Source of the DNA: Begonia masoniana
Taxonomy: Eukaryota; Streptophyta; Magnoliopsida; Cucurbitales; Begoniaceae
Assembly (NCBI GenBank): GCA_022432975.1
Contig: CM039510.1
Span: 8,009,387 to 8,073,386 of the forward strand
DNA length: 64,000 nucleotides
Direction of reading: 5' to 3'
Below are positions 1 through 11,911 of the stretch, piece by piece. The notes below the pieces were generated by a model. It searched no databases, had not been told where the DNA came from, and worked only from the letters and a program-made list of their open reading frames with translations. Numbering within the stretch: the first letter of the stretch is position 1; the number at the start of each line of letters is the position of its first letter. The translations under genes were made by a program, and so were the position numbers.

Positions 1-423
1 TGTTGCTAATGTCAGATAAAACTTTTCTTCTAGCCTCGACAGGCTTGTCAGCTAATGCACTTTGAGGTAACATTGCTCCATGTGAAGCAAGACCATGGTT
101 TCTATCTGTTTCATCAATTTCAGAACCATTTCCATTTTCTTCAACTTGCATCTGAAATTGCACATCCTGCTCACTTTTCCCATCTGAGATTTCAGAACCA
201 TTTCATGTGGTTGCTTAGTCTCTAAATGTACAAATCGAGATGAGAAAAAGTGAGCAGGATGTGCAATCTCAGATGCAAGTTGAAGAAAATGGAAATGGTT
301 CTGAAATTGATGAAATAGATAGAAACCAGGGTCTTGCTTCGCATGGAACAATGTTACTTCAAAGTGCATTAGATGACAAGCCTGTCGAGGCTAGAAGAAA
401 AGTTTTATCTGACATTAACAACA
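1..423. repeat. Inverted repeat of a coding fragment, about 178-bp arms
   Basis: Positions 1-178 and about 246-423 are reverse complements with only scattered mismatches, separated by a loop of about 67 bp. The plus-strand arm reads as an open frame (acidic, Gln-rich, ending in ARRKVLSDINNTL) and is followed by a GT donor-like site at about 430. The minus-strand arm encodes nearly the same peptide. This looks like a duplicated and inverted exon piece. I do not recognise the parent protein; the basic R-K-x-L-x-D-I-x-N motif is seen in several plant cell-cycle proteins, which is too weak to assign. The left arm may continue beyond the window. Confidence 0.8.
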
Positions 424-680
424 CTCTGGTATTGTATTATACTTCTTTCTTCATTTCTACTCTATGTCAAAAATCAAATCATTTACAGTTACACGCGTCA
501 AATAATAAGATGCATGAAAATAATTAAAGCCATAACATCAAAATAACATGCCATATGAAATGTATAAAAAATAGTTTTTTGTTGTTATGGCGAGTCATTT
601 AAAAGTCCATTATCCTATATTCTTTTCTTCAAAATTTATGAATTAATTCTCATTTTTTGCATGGATTTTGATATTGCTAA

Positions 681-850
681 ATTACGTCAGATCGGAGAAA
701 AGTGAAATTGAAAACAAGGATTTGCAAGATAGTGGAGCTGGAGCCCTACATAGTTCTTCAGCAATCAAAGCAGAAATCTCAACATCAGTATGGATCAGCA
801 GAATATTAATAGTGACGAAGACGTCACAGACATAGATATTACCATACTTC
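681..850 (+). pseudogene. Possible continuation of the duplicated coding fragment
   Basis: After an acceptor-like CAG at about 680 an open stretch encodes an acidic peptide (SEKSEIENKDLQDSGAGALH and onward), then a second open stretch in another frame (NINSDEDVTDIDI). It could be the next exon of the gene whose fragment forms the inverted repeat at 1-423. The frame change and the missing gene body suggest a relic. Family not recognised. Confidence 0.25.
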
Positions 851-1849
851 AGTTCAGAGCTTCTATTTCTGGAATAATAACTTATTACTTTTATATTAAT
901 AATCAACTTTCTTTTTATAAATGAATGTTTATAACGAGACATTATTTTTTTTTATTCTAGATATTATTTTTATCCAAGAACTTCGTTATTATTGCATACA
1001 TTGATTAAGTCCAATGTTTTTGGAGTCTTGCTATAATTAATTGTAAGCTTCCGATTGTAGATATCAAAATTTGCCACTCTTTTAGCAAAATTGATTTTTA
1101 TTCTATGCCAGACTATAAACACCTAGTAAAAAAATGGAGATTATTAAGTTTCAAGCTACCTCTTCTTTGATATCCTAGGCTATACATGTCAATTGGGCAT
1201 TCTCAAATGATGAAAAACGCAGCACAGCAGGTATTGTATTTTGCTTGGTCCATATTTGGTTTCTTAGTCTTCTTCAAAGCAACAATCTCCATAATGGTCC
1301 AACAAAGGTGAGTATCGTTGTATAGCTAATGAACTTGCTGAGACTGAATTGCATCTCTCTCCATCGATTGTTCTAGTTATTCTGTATGACAATGTTAGTG
1401 TCACGTATCTCTTCACCAACCTGGTGTTTCATTGCACATAAAAAAAAGTGGCATCTAATAAGATAGTTGATAAAGCACAAAATCTCATTCATTTAATGTG
1501 GTTTCATCGTATTTTTATCGTTTGAAATCTTAGCTTTTGATCGAATTTCATATTTTGTACGTTGTGATGAATATAAGATGTTCCATAATAAGACGTGTCC
1601 ACTCCTTATGGTCACGTCGCTAGAATACTATCAAACAGGAAATTTGAAAATAAAATTTTCATTCTATTATGTGAGATATTTTTAGGGGTTAGACTAAGAA
1701 ATTTGAAGGGAGAACAAGTATAGATTAGGAGAGAGAAAGACTAGGTGAAATTTTTTTGAAAAAGAGTAGATCTCCTTTTCACAGGGAGATACAAAAAGAG
1801 AGAGAAGAGGAGATTTCGAGGAGGAGATTTTAAATTCAAAAAATGCTTA

Positions 1850-2700
1850 GAGAATGATGCTATTCTTTTTCTTCTTTTAATAAATAGATTAATTGAAGTT
1901 TTGATTCATCAAATAACCGTGAGATTTACTCTTTTTCTTATTGAATATTCATATATATTTTTTGCTTTATGTCATTATTATTTTGTGGATTGTTTGAACC
2001 AGTCTTTCTTTAATTTCTCAATTTAATATACAACCATTAGGACTTTTAAATCCGTAATTATTTAAAAGTTATAGTACATATGGTAGATAACATTAGCTGG
2101 CTCGCCTGGCTCGATCCCTGACGAGCTTGCGAGCTCGGAACATTAAACTCGGTCAGCCCGTCGCTCGGGTCAGGCTCGACTCGTCACTGTAGCGAGCCGA
2201 GCCGAGCCAGCCTACTCGTTAAACATCCCTAGATAACATAGGTTATCAAGATATAGGATCGGGTTAGAATTGATCCTCTCTAATTCATAATGTTATTACT
2301 AAATTAAATTCTAGGACTCTCTTTAGGCATCTTTGTTAATAAGAGAGTTAACATAGAACGTATCTTGGTTATCGAAAACCTAAGGAGATATTAGATTATT
2401 AGAGTGTCTCGGTAGTTATAATCATTTAATTCAAGAAGATTATAAATTAATTCATGTTTCAATGATCAGTTCACCGAATCAAAAATTGAAATAACTGATT
2501 GACTAGATAATCATTGAAATCTCATCTTATTGTTTATTCTTTATTTTCAATTTTCAAACTCAAACTCCTATTTTTCCCACTTTATAATTTATAAAAATAA
2601 ATTTATTTACTATTTCTTGTGTATTCAACCTTGCTTACCAATTAACAAATTCAAGTTTTTAGCAAGAATTAATTTTGTTGTTTTTATACCGACATCAATA
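1850..2700. repeat. Possible degenerate LTR-retrotransposon border sequence
   Basis: This stretch (interrupted by the MITE at 2094-2231) resembles in style the conserved LTR-end and leader sequence of plant Gypsy elements, for example the 'tattcaacc ttgcttacca' segment near 2623. No LTR ends, primer-binding site or protein domains are visible. Tentative. Confidence 0.2.
2094..2231. mobile_element. Small hAT-type MITE with 8-bp target duplication
   Basis: A GC-rich 138-bp island in AT-rich DNA. It is flanked by the perfect 8-bp direct repeat GATAACAT (2086-2093 and 2232-2239). Ends are TAGCTGGCTCGCC on the left and a right end reading TAGGGATG in reverse complement. GGCTCG/CGAGCC motifs near both ends let it fold back. 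An 8-bp duplication is characteristic of hAT transposons. Confidence 0.75.
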
Positions 2701-2739
2701 ATTATGTCCTTTGTTCAGCTTCTCAACTAGTAGATGGCC

Positions 2740-3365
2740 TAACAAAATCACTGTCTTTGCCTTCGTGTATGGACTTCAAATCTAAGCTCGGGTACTTCCA
2801 CTTTGAGCTTGAGAGGGATGTCAAGCACACTACATTTCATCTCATTCCGCTATTCATTGCTATCATACATACCCAACAACCAAGCAAAATGCATAACACT
2901 TTCTCATCCTTCCCAATCCTAAATATTATTCATTCTCTTATGGCATGAGGCAATGTAGAGGCTTCTAAAATACTCGTTATATCTTGTAAATATAATTTTC
3001 TGAAATCCAATGAGAATATTGATCCGATCGAAAAATCACCTTTCTCCCTTCTTTATGTAAAAACTTAGAACACTAACTGTATTAAGTTTTTTAATGTGTT
3101 TTTCGTTGTGTTCGGAGTTTATTTTTATTGATTTGATCATATTTTAAAACTATGTAACACATTAAGTAGTCTTTGGATTATATTTTAGATATTGAACCTA
3201 CATCTAAAAATATTGTTATCATTTTTCCTTTTTTATAAATTATGTCATTAGAAACGATGATAATGTTATGTGATAAGCTTTTTATCAACTTCGACTATTT
3301 TTGTTTGCCAAAATTTAACTAGATCAATATGCTTTCGTTTGGTTTAATTTTTTAAACTAGATCAG

Positions 3366-3396
<31 letters not shown>

Positions 3397-5440
3397 ACTT
3401 GGTTTAATTTACATAATAAATTGTGTGGATTAAAAATTGTCACAAATACCTTTTGTTAAGCGATAAAAATACATGAGAATATTATTTAAAAATAAAATTA
3501 ATTTTAATAAAAATATAAAAATTATAATAATTAAATTAAACTATTCATGAAATACAAGAGTAAATAAAAAATCTCACTGCTACCTGAGACAGTATTCAGA
3601 CTTTTACGTTAAAAAACTCAAGTGCAATTTGTGGTAGTCCGTCCTGTGAAGACAAATTTCATCTCAAATAAACAATATTATACTGTGTACAAGGAAATCC
3701 TATCAATATCTCATAAGATAGGACAATAAGTTGTTCCTCAAAGAAAGGAACACAAATGTAGAAAATTAAGGTCATAGTTGACTTCTGTCATATTTAAACT
3801 TTTTAAAAAAGAATAGAATTATATTATTAAGAAAAAGGTGGGAACTGCATAGAGCATTCATTTGAAGTCTCCTCTAGTTGATGATTTCAAGATCTGATCA
3901 ATGGTTTTTTTTTTTTTTTCTAATTTGTTATGCCATTCATGGAGGGATGATAATGGTGTCATGGAAGTATTAAATAGTAATATGAATATACGACTATGGC
4001 ATTATAATATTTTCATCTTGATATTGTATGCTCTAAAAACCAAGTTGAATCTGGCTTTTAATTTGGTTATTTTAATGTGAATTCGTACTTTGTTTTTTTT
4101 CTTAACGTAGAGTCTACTGTTAGGTGATAATGATACTCAATCTAACCCTAATTAATGTTGCCCGTCAAACTAGGTTTAACTTTTATTATATGGAATGAAC
4201 GACTTATATACATAACGTTAATATGTATGGCCACTTGTACACGAGAACAAGAGTTGTGGAAACTCGCTTATGAAGGCAACAACAGTGCAAGTAAATGTCA
4301 AGCCTCAAACCTAATAAACTGATCATCAATAGGTACGAGAGATTCTAAGAAATTTAAACAATCCTCCGGTCCAGTTTGCTTTAGTTTGCTTGGGTTCGGT
4401 CCGATCCGATCTGATTTGGGTTGGTTATTGATGTGAAGATTTGACGATCGTATGAAGAAATTCTGAAATTAAATCTGAATAAAATGGGTAGGAGTTTCGA
4501 ATTTAAACATCAAAAAAATTAAATCCGTATAAGAATTTTACGTACTGTCAAAACTCGTAATTCCTTTGACATTATTTATGCTCTAGAAAGTCCATTTTAA
4601 AGATGATCAATAGAGTTTTCAATCAAATTAAAATTTAAGTTAAAAATTCAAATTTCTAACGAAATAGAGAGAGTATTTTGTAGGTCAACTCACCCCCAAT
4701 GATCACAAATTTTCTAAGGATTAATCCAACAAGTACATTGTTCTAAAACTCTTGCGATGGATTCGAGAAGCTAAATTGAATTGTTGTGTTAAAAAAATCT
4801 TAATTTCAATGAAGTCGTGAAATTGAGAAATATATACTATCATCGAGCAATAATCTCAAACTTAAATGCGAACCTCACATATACGATAAAAATTATGTCT
4901 ACGGATCAATTCTTTCTCTAACTGTTGTGTATCTCTTGAAAAATTAAAAAAGAGGGTTTGTTGAGTGTTTATTTGATACCTCTAATGAAAGATGATGGTA
5001 GCTTCACTATAAAAATAAATGAATGAAATAATATATATTTAAAATTTTAAAAATTATACTTTTTTAAAAAAGTAATATTTACTGTGATTACCAAATTTGC
5101 GGTATGAAAAGTCAAAAAAACCTATAGTCATTGTTATTGAAGCGGTCATTTATAAGGGCAAGACTGTACTTTGCGGGCAAGATAAGGCATGATTATAGAG
5201 GATGATTAGGACGTTTAACTCACTATATTGTTATTAAATTGCATAATGATTCTTGTAAAATGTGAATATTGTATTTTATTAATTTCTTAAAAATTATATT
5301 TAGAGGCTAATGAAAGACCAATTCAAGATGTGTCCTTCTCTATCTAATAATATGAAACGAGTGTGTTGACTTTGACGCCTCTCTTTCTCTCTCCAAATAT
5401 TTTTGCTTGTCTTGTTCAGGGGGAAGAGACAAGAAGAGGT
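2740..5440. other. Gene-free AT-rich stretch
   Basis: No gene, RNA gene or bounded transposon recognised. It contains a T25 run at 3366-3390 and shorter T runs near 3906 and 4093. Short open frames near 2757-2948 lack codon structure or any recognisable motif. Confidence 0.5.
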
Positions 5441-7298
5441 ATGGAGGTCGATCTCTCACTCAAGACAGATCATAAAGAAGCAGCACAATCAGAGAAAGCA
5501 GAAGAAGATGGCGAAGTTCATAAGGCAGTCTTCGACGTAGACGGTCAAAACCCGAAACAACAACCCCTTGCCGACACTGAAGAGGTGGCCGAAGCGGTAG
5601 TCGGAGAAGTAGATGATGATGATGATGCATCCATGGTTGAAGTGTCCTTGCGTGAGAACATGAAGGCAGAAGAGGCTTTTAATATTAACCTAATATATGG
5701 AAAAAGCATGGCTATTCTATACTCCCTCTCCCTCTCCCTCTTTTTCTCTCTCATCTTTACATTTTAGCACATGGTTAATGTAAAGCTTTAATGGTGTGCT
5801 AGTTAGAAGATGGAGAGAATGAAGGAGGAAAATAATTGGTTGAAGAAGGTAGTGGGGAAGATTATGAAAGACTATTATGATCTTCAAATGAAATTATCAG
5901 CAATTCAGCAAAATAGCCAAGAAAAGGTAATCAATACGGACTATCTTTTATTCTCCTGCCTTTGATTTCACAGTTTTTATTTTCAATTTTGTAGGATCTA
6001 AAACGGGTATTGTTTCTCCGTGATGATCGGATCGAATTTGACGAGCGGAACACAATACTCAAAGCATCCATTGTTGACGGCCGGAAACCATTCTCTCCGT
6101 CAACCCGAGAGACCAACTTAGGCTTGACATTGAGCTTAAATTATGAAAGTTTAGAGAAAAAAGATGAAGATAAAGAACAGAAGAGAGAAGAAGTGATAAG
6201 TTCTATATCAATGGAGCAAAACAAACTTCAGATGAGGGCTGAATTGCCTGGAATTTCCTCTCATGTTGCCTTCCATCCAAATAGAAAAGCTAGGGCTACG
6301 GTTAGAGCTAGATGTGAAGCAGCCACAGTGAGATTTTCATAAATTAATTTCACTTAAACTTCATGCATTTACTAAATATGAGAAACACTCACAGAATTAT
6401 TGTGAACAATTATTCAGATGAACGATGGTTGTCAATGGAGAATATTGGCCAGAAAATTGCACAAGGAAACCCTTGCCCTTGAGCCTACTACCGCTGCACT
6501 GTGGCTCCGCGATGCCCCGTTAGAAAACAGGCAAGCTTCAATACAACACATTGATGAGTTATAAAGTAGCAATCTTTTGTCCTATAGCTTTTTGTGCAAA
6601 TTACAAAACAACCTCACCTAACATTTGTTCAAATGATAAATATCTCGCTAATTTCATGTCACGACTTAGAAAAAGACCACATCAAAAATACCAAGAGCGA
6701 TCCAACCCTTGAAAAAAGTCCGACCACCCAAACTAAGATATTTGAGTGGTCCGCAACAGATGACTTATTAGACCATAATTCGATGGTCAGATCGCTTCTC
6801 TCGGTACTTATATTGTGGTCTTTTTCTACGTCATGACATTTTGCATCTAAAATTCAGTTGCTTTCTTAAGATAAAACATTAAAAGTTGTTGTTAGGTTCT
6901 TTCAAACTCGTCATAAATTCTCAAACCAATGTGCGATTTCTTGCCAAGTTTCTATAGCTTGAGAGTTAAAAAAAATTCATTATTTTTCCATTGTTATCAG
7001 GTGCAAAGATGCTTAGAAGACATGTCAATTTTAATAACAACACATGAAGGAAATCATAATCATCCACTTTTGGTTGGTGCAACAGCCATGGAGTCAACAG
7101 CTTGCGCACCTGCTTCTTTTACCTTGTTAGACTCGAGCAATCTAATTCCAGAATCTTCGTCTAACTTCAACTCATCTTCTCAACCTGCAAAACCCATCAA
7201 CAGCATCATTTCCAACGATCCATGTAAAGACATTCTTCTTGTATGATTCCCCACATTTCCCGATTTCTAATTCCTCGAATTCAATCGGGTTTTCACGT
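5441..7298 (+). pseudogene. WRKY transcription factor relic, group IIb
   Basis: Five exon-like blocks match a group IIb WRKY protein: 5441-5674 (start MEVDLSLKTD), 5807-5926 (coiled-coil block beginning ERMKEENNWLKK), 5995-6327 (ending in the pre-WRKY RARCEAAT), 6418-6530 (WRKY domain, first half) and 7001 onward (VQRC with EGNHNHPLL, the zinc-finger HxH half). The WRKY exon is broken: after MNDGCQWR the frame shifts by one base inside the WRKYGQK heptad, and the codon after NPCP is TGA where Arg (CGA) is usual. The exon-1 donor is GC in poor context. The C-terminal part shifts frame again near 7243 and coding similarity ends where LTR-like sequence starts near 7293. Exon 4 ends in AG/GCAAGC, a plausible GC-AG donor. 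In working relatives the protein binds W-boxes (TTGAC) in the nucleus. This copy should not make a DNA-binding domain unless the lesions are sequence errors. Confidence 0.85.
6658..6837. mobile_element. Foldback MITE inside WRKY intron 4
   Basis: A 180-bp element with terminal inverted repeats of about 25 bp: GTCACGACTTAGAAAAAGAC on the left matches the reverse complement of the right end (GTCATGACGTAGAAAAAGAC). A second pairing lies further in (GAGCGATCCAACC with GAAGCGATCTGACC). No clear target duplication, so the superfamily is uncertain. Confidence 0.6.
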
Positions 7299-9492
7299 GA
7301 CAGCCCGTAACCGGATCCCGATCGGAGTCCGGGATCAGAGCCGTCACTCCGGGACAGTCAACGGGAAACGGTGACTATTTTTTTTTGAAACAGATCGGTC
7401 AAAACAGTGGACATTATACTTTTAAAATATTTACAGAGAAACAGAATCGAATGACAGGAAACATGCACTGTCATCGCAAATCCTAAAAAAAAAACGTGAC
7501 TTTACAGAGAGGGAGAAACTACAGTGAGTAACAGAAAACATTTACAGGGAGAGAAAATTCTCGGGTGTAGAAATTTAAAACAGGTTTCAATAATGGATAA
7601 CAGAACAGAAATTAGCATAAGGCTGGTGGAGGAGGAAACAGGAAACATTGGCGGAAGACTTAGGTGAATAACCGACGGAAGACTTAGTTTAAAGGAGCAG
7701 CGGAAGACTTGAATGACGTCAGCCGGAAGATGTAAATGCAAAGACAGAAGCGGAGATGACGTCAGCCGGAAGACTTATTTACACTGGGCGGATGACTTTG
7801 ATGACGTCAGCCGGAAGACATATTTACACTGGGCGGATGACTTTGATGACGTCAGCCGGAAGACGGAGTTTTAAACTGGGCGGAGGACTTGGGTGACGTC
7901 AGCTGGAAGAGGCATTTGCAAAGACAGAAGTAAGGATGACGTCAACCGGAAGATACAAACAGCAGATGTAATCAAATGAGATGATGACGTCAGCCGGAAG
8001 ATGGATGACGTCAACCAGAAGATACAGACAGAAGAGGAAATCAAACGAGATGATGACGTCAGCCGGAAGATGGATGACGTCAACCGGAAGATACAGACAG
8101 AAACTGTGAATAAACTGGGCGGAAGACTAAATTTTAAGGGCAGCGGTGGATGAAGTTTCTAAAGGCAAGTTTGACAACTTTTAATCGGAAGACATACAAA
8201 CAGAAAACCTCAAAACAGAAGGCATAAAGGTTTCAAACTTTCAAAAACCCGATTTCAAACAAAGTTTTGAATCATGCTCTACAAGCGACAGGGGTTCAAG
8301 AAAACAAACTGTATGGATGGCTCTAAAACTCGAGACCATCCATGCATGACCTGAAAAGGGAGAACTCAAGCAGTTCCAGAATGTTTTCAAAACATTTCAA
8401 GGCATTAATACAGAATATTTCAGGAGACAACTATCAACTGTCAACGGAGATTTAAAACTTGGACATCAGAACTGATACATTATATATATATCCAACAGAA
8501 TCTCCTACAGAGTTTTTAAAGCAAAACACAGAACCTTAACAGAGTTTTAAAACAAACACAACAGAAATCCAGAAGAGTTTACAGATATGAACTTTACAGA
8601 AAACTTAGACTTAAACCTCGGGACAGAAAATAATGTTGACTGCAGCAACCACCCCCGAGAGCCCGAGCCACCAGCCATCTATTCATCAGAGTGTGGCACA
8701 AAATCCACATGTTTGGGTTCAGTACCTACATCAGAGAGTTCACCTATGAGTCTAAAACTCAGTAAGAACATAATACAGATGCAGTGATGCAGAATGCTAT
8801 GCATGCGATTTTCAGAATACAGTGACAGAACAGAACTTTACATTTCAGTGGCAGAGGGGTATAAGTGGGGCTTATAGGGGAACTGGCAAACAGATGGTGC
8901 ACTATCAGGCACAGCAGATTTTCAGACTCCCAGGGAGGGATAAAACCAGAGGGTCCTTGCTAGGGACAATTTATTTTCAGATTTCCAGGGAGGGATAAAA
9001 CTAGAGGGCCAGTCCCCGTCCCGCACTTAACCAGTACATTACAGACAGTCAGGTTTTATCTTGTTTAGTTTCAAACAGTGTACAGAAAACAGTTTTGCAT
9101 GAGCTTTCAGAGAAAGTCGTGTATGCATGAACGGTGCCTGAACTTAAACTAGCAGACAACAGAAATAACAGAACATACCATGAAGACGAACACAGACAAC
9201 TCAGAAACATAAACTATAACCTTTCTACCCAAAACAACCCGACAGAACAGAAAACCTAGTACCTCCGAGATGTAGGGCCTTAAGGGCCAGCCTACGGATA
9301 TGAACTTACCTGTTTGCTGCAGAGTTGAAAATCTTGAACGTCTCGGTGTTGCACGAACCTAATAACATGCAACATTACTTACTTGTCTTCCTTAGCAACC
9401 GAGGTACCTGAATCCTACTCTGTTACCATGCTCGACCTATAACAGGATAATTTCACATCAATTTCTATAACTCATATTCGCCCTCTAAATTC

Positions 9493-9494
<2 letters not shown>
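7293..9494 (-). mobile_element. LTR-like retrotransposon block, minus orientation
   Basis: Read on the minus strand this looks like a Gypsy LTR. A segment around 9265-9330 (reverse complement contains CAGGTAAGTTC and AAGGCCCTAC) corresponds to the same landmark in the Gypsy LTR at 52141-54501 (AGGTAAGTGAG and AAGGCCCTACG near 53000-53040). The lower end, near 7299, starts GACAGCCCG followed by a GC-rich GATCCCGATCGGAGTCCGGG segment repeated in diverged form at 9616. No protein-coding domains are present, so it may be a solo LTR. The upper boundary is unclear; it abuts an A57 run. Confidence 0.55.
7711..8100. repeat. Imperfect tandem array with ten TGACGTCA motifs
   Basis: The core GATGACGTCAGCCGGAAGAY recurs ten times at spacings of about 22-48 bp. 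Larger higher-order units are visible, for example TTTACACTGGGCGGATGACTTT between cores at 7757, 7802 and 7847. TGACGTCA is a palindromic ACGT-core site of the kind bound by plant bZIP/TGA factors. The array lies inside the LTR-like block, where such motifs would act as enhancer repeats. Confidence 0.85.

Positions 9495-9551
<57 letters not shown>
9495..9551. repeat. Homopolymer A57
   Basis: Uninterrupted run of 57 A between the first LTR-like block and the second one. It could be a retrotransposed poly(A) tail, or its length could be affected by assembly. Confidence 0.95.
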
Positions 9552-9552
<1 letters not shown>

Positions 9553-9615
9553 GTGTAAACAAAATTAGTGTGATTAAGGTAGAAGTCGACAATCAATTAA
9601 ATTTACCACTACTAT

Positions 9616-10304
9616 TGTGCACAGCCGGAACGAACCCGACCGGGGTCCGGGACGGAGCCGCACACTCCGGCGGACAGATACAGAAAAAAGGGGACTATTT
9701 TTGGAACATTATGTTTTAAAAAATTACAGAGGGAGAGAGTTCTTGGAGTAGAAAGTAAAACAGAAGTAGTTGTGAAATCAAAAAGGCAGCTGGAATGACA
9801 GAATAAAAGGGTGGAGCAGAAAATATAAATGAACTGTAAATATAGAAGTAGAGTAAGCCAGAAAAACACTGTAGGCGGGGGGGGTGGGAGGGGGCCTTCT
9901 CTGTATTTAAAAGTAAAACGAGAAAAGCAGTAGGTAAACAGAGTTAAAATCTAAGGCAGAGAAAAAATAACAGAGAAACACAGAGAGAAGGAGCTACCGG
10001 GATTGAAAATGAAAGGGATACAGTGAAGATCAGCAGGCAGAAATTATAATAGAAGAAGAGGGGCAGACGGAATTCAAGAATGTAAACTACGGGGTGACGT
10101 CATAGGAAGAGGAGATGACGTCAGACGGAAGATGCAGACGGCGAATGAAATCGGATGAGGTGGTGGCGTCAGCGCGCCCCATGATGTGATGACTGCAACG
10201 GAAGATGACAGGATGTACGAACGGCAGAAGAGACAAGCTGTGGTGACGTCATCGGAAGATGTTGATGAGTCATGACAGAACAGATATTACAGTAAATCGC
10301 AGAG
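9616..10304 (-). mobile_element. Second related LTR-like block, cut by the gap
   Basis: Starts like the block at 7299 (ACAGCC, then a GGGTCCGGGACGGAGCC segment, then GGGGACTATTTTTGG). It again contains TGACGTCA cores (about 10094, 10115 and 10247) followed by GGAAGA. It is therefore a diverged member of the same family in the same orientation, truncated by the assembly gap. Confidence 0.6.
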
Positions 10305-10404
10305 NNNNNNNNNNNNNNNNNNNNNNNNNNNNNNNNNNNNNNNNNNNNNNNNNNNNNNNNNNNNNNNNNNNNNNNNNNNNNNNNNNNNNNNNNNNNNNNN
10401 NNNN
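10305..10404. other. Assembly gap, 100 N
   Basis: Exactly 100 undetermined bases, the conventional placeholder for a scaffold join of unknown size. Any open frame through it is meaningless. Confidence 1.
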
Positions 10405-11911
10405 TTTCTATGGCAAGATTTTTTACATTACAAAGGCATCATTCATCAAAAAACATGTGTGAACACCCAACAAAATTGTTTGTTGACAACCTAAACATTC
10501 AAACATATCTTTAACGTAGCTAGAGCTCTCTTTTTCAATCTAACGTTCCACTTTTTTTCTTTTTTCTTTTGCAAGTACTAGATGAATGTATTCTCACCTC
10601 TGGGCATTGATTAACGTATTCCATCACCCAGTTAGAAAAACAAAAGTTCTACGAAAAATTAACAACAAACAGCAATCATATCATATCTTCGAATGTTTGG
10701 TTGTTTAGGTTTAGTTTCGACCCTTGATAGTGCATACACAAATTTAATCCCAGGGCCAAAAGCTCTGTTTTTTTGGATATCCAAATGGTCCAAAAGCATA
10801 CAAAGTACTCATTGGAATCTAACAAAATCATGCTTTCCCGAAATATTGTTGTTCAGCATTTTACTTTCCTTCGAAGGGTTATAAACCAATGTTTCCGTTC
10901 TAAATTCTCCCAAAAGTATCTTCTGCTCCATCTTTACATGAATTGCCTCAATTCTTCTCACCCAAACAATCCTTCAAGAAAATTTTTTTTTTACTAGATT
11001 ATTTATTTTAATCAATCATGAAAATTTTATGCTTGCTTTGACACTCTTTTCGTTCTCGTGGTTAAGGTAGACCAGTTATTTGGGCCTTTAGTATTTGGAC
11101 CTCGAGCTTAATAGTTTTGCTCCAAATTGGTCGAAATAATTTTTTTCCTAGTAACTAATGAAAAATATAGAGATTAAAAAGATTTTTTTTTTCTCATAAC
11201 TCGTGAAAGGAAATTAATTAGAAAATTGGTAAAATGATGACTTGGCAAGAAATGCCGAGGGTCATTTTGCCAATTATTCGAAACATAAAGACAAAAATGT
11301 TACAGAACAATTGTTCGAGTCATTAGTTGTTCTCGACTCGTAAGTTCACGAGTTATATTGCACAATATTCAAAAACTACATTTAACGAGTTATTAGTCCA
11401 AAAAGACAAAATTTGAGGTCTAATTTTAAATTTAGTTATTGAATTTAGTATAATCAAAGGGTAAAATAGACTTTTAACTATATCGAGCTTTGAAAGATTT
11501 AGACACTTACCCAATTGAACATTTATCCTTTGTGTTAAAAGATCTCAATAATATTAGGTAATCGAATCGGACGGTCATAAAGTTTTAAGTCAATACTAGA
11601 TGAATCGTGGCCGTCCATATTATGATTGTCGAACGATCGAGGATCAACGTCCAGAATAAAGGAGTACAGCGAAATCGGATGCAGAGGAGCCAAAAATGAA
11701 TTTTGAAAAATCAGAGCTTTGAAAAGAATTGATTTGAGATGGACACGGAAACGATGAAGAAACCGAGTGCTGACAAATTTCAAACCTCTTCCTATCTATC
11801 TCCGGCTGCTGCGAATCTCAAATCAGAAGTGGAAAGGGAGCTGTGGTTTTCTCTTTTTCTCGAGAAATTTCGTTACTTTCGCGGGAAAATTTTAATCTAA
11901 GGGTTCGAATT
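10405..11911. other. Upstream region of the IPUT1-like gene
   Basis: AT-rich, no gene or bounded repeat recognised. Short open frames at 10693-10997 and 11535-11783 show no family features. The last few hundred bases must contain the promoter and 5' UTR of the gene starting at 11912; I see no certain TATA box. Confidence 0.5.

Noticed and set aside
7711..8100. CRISPR-like repeat/spacer array
   Set aside because: Plant nuclear context, repeats are imperfect and spacing varies; spacers repeat one another. It is an LTR-internal tandem array.
10259..10462. Open frame crossing 10305-10404
   Set aside because: It passes through 100 undetermined bases.
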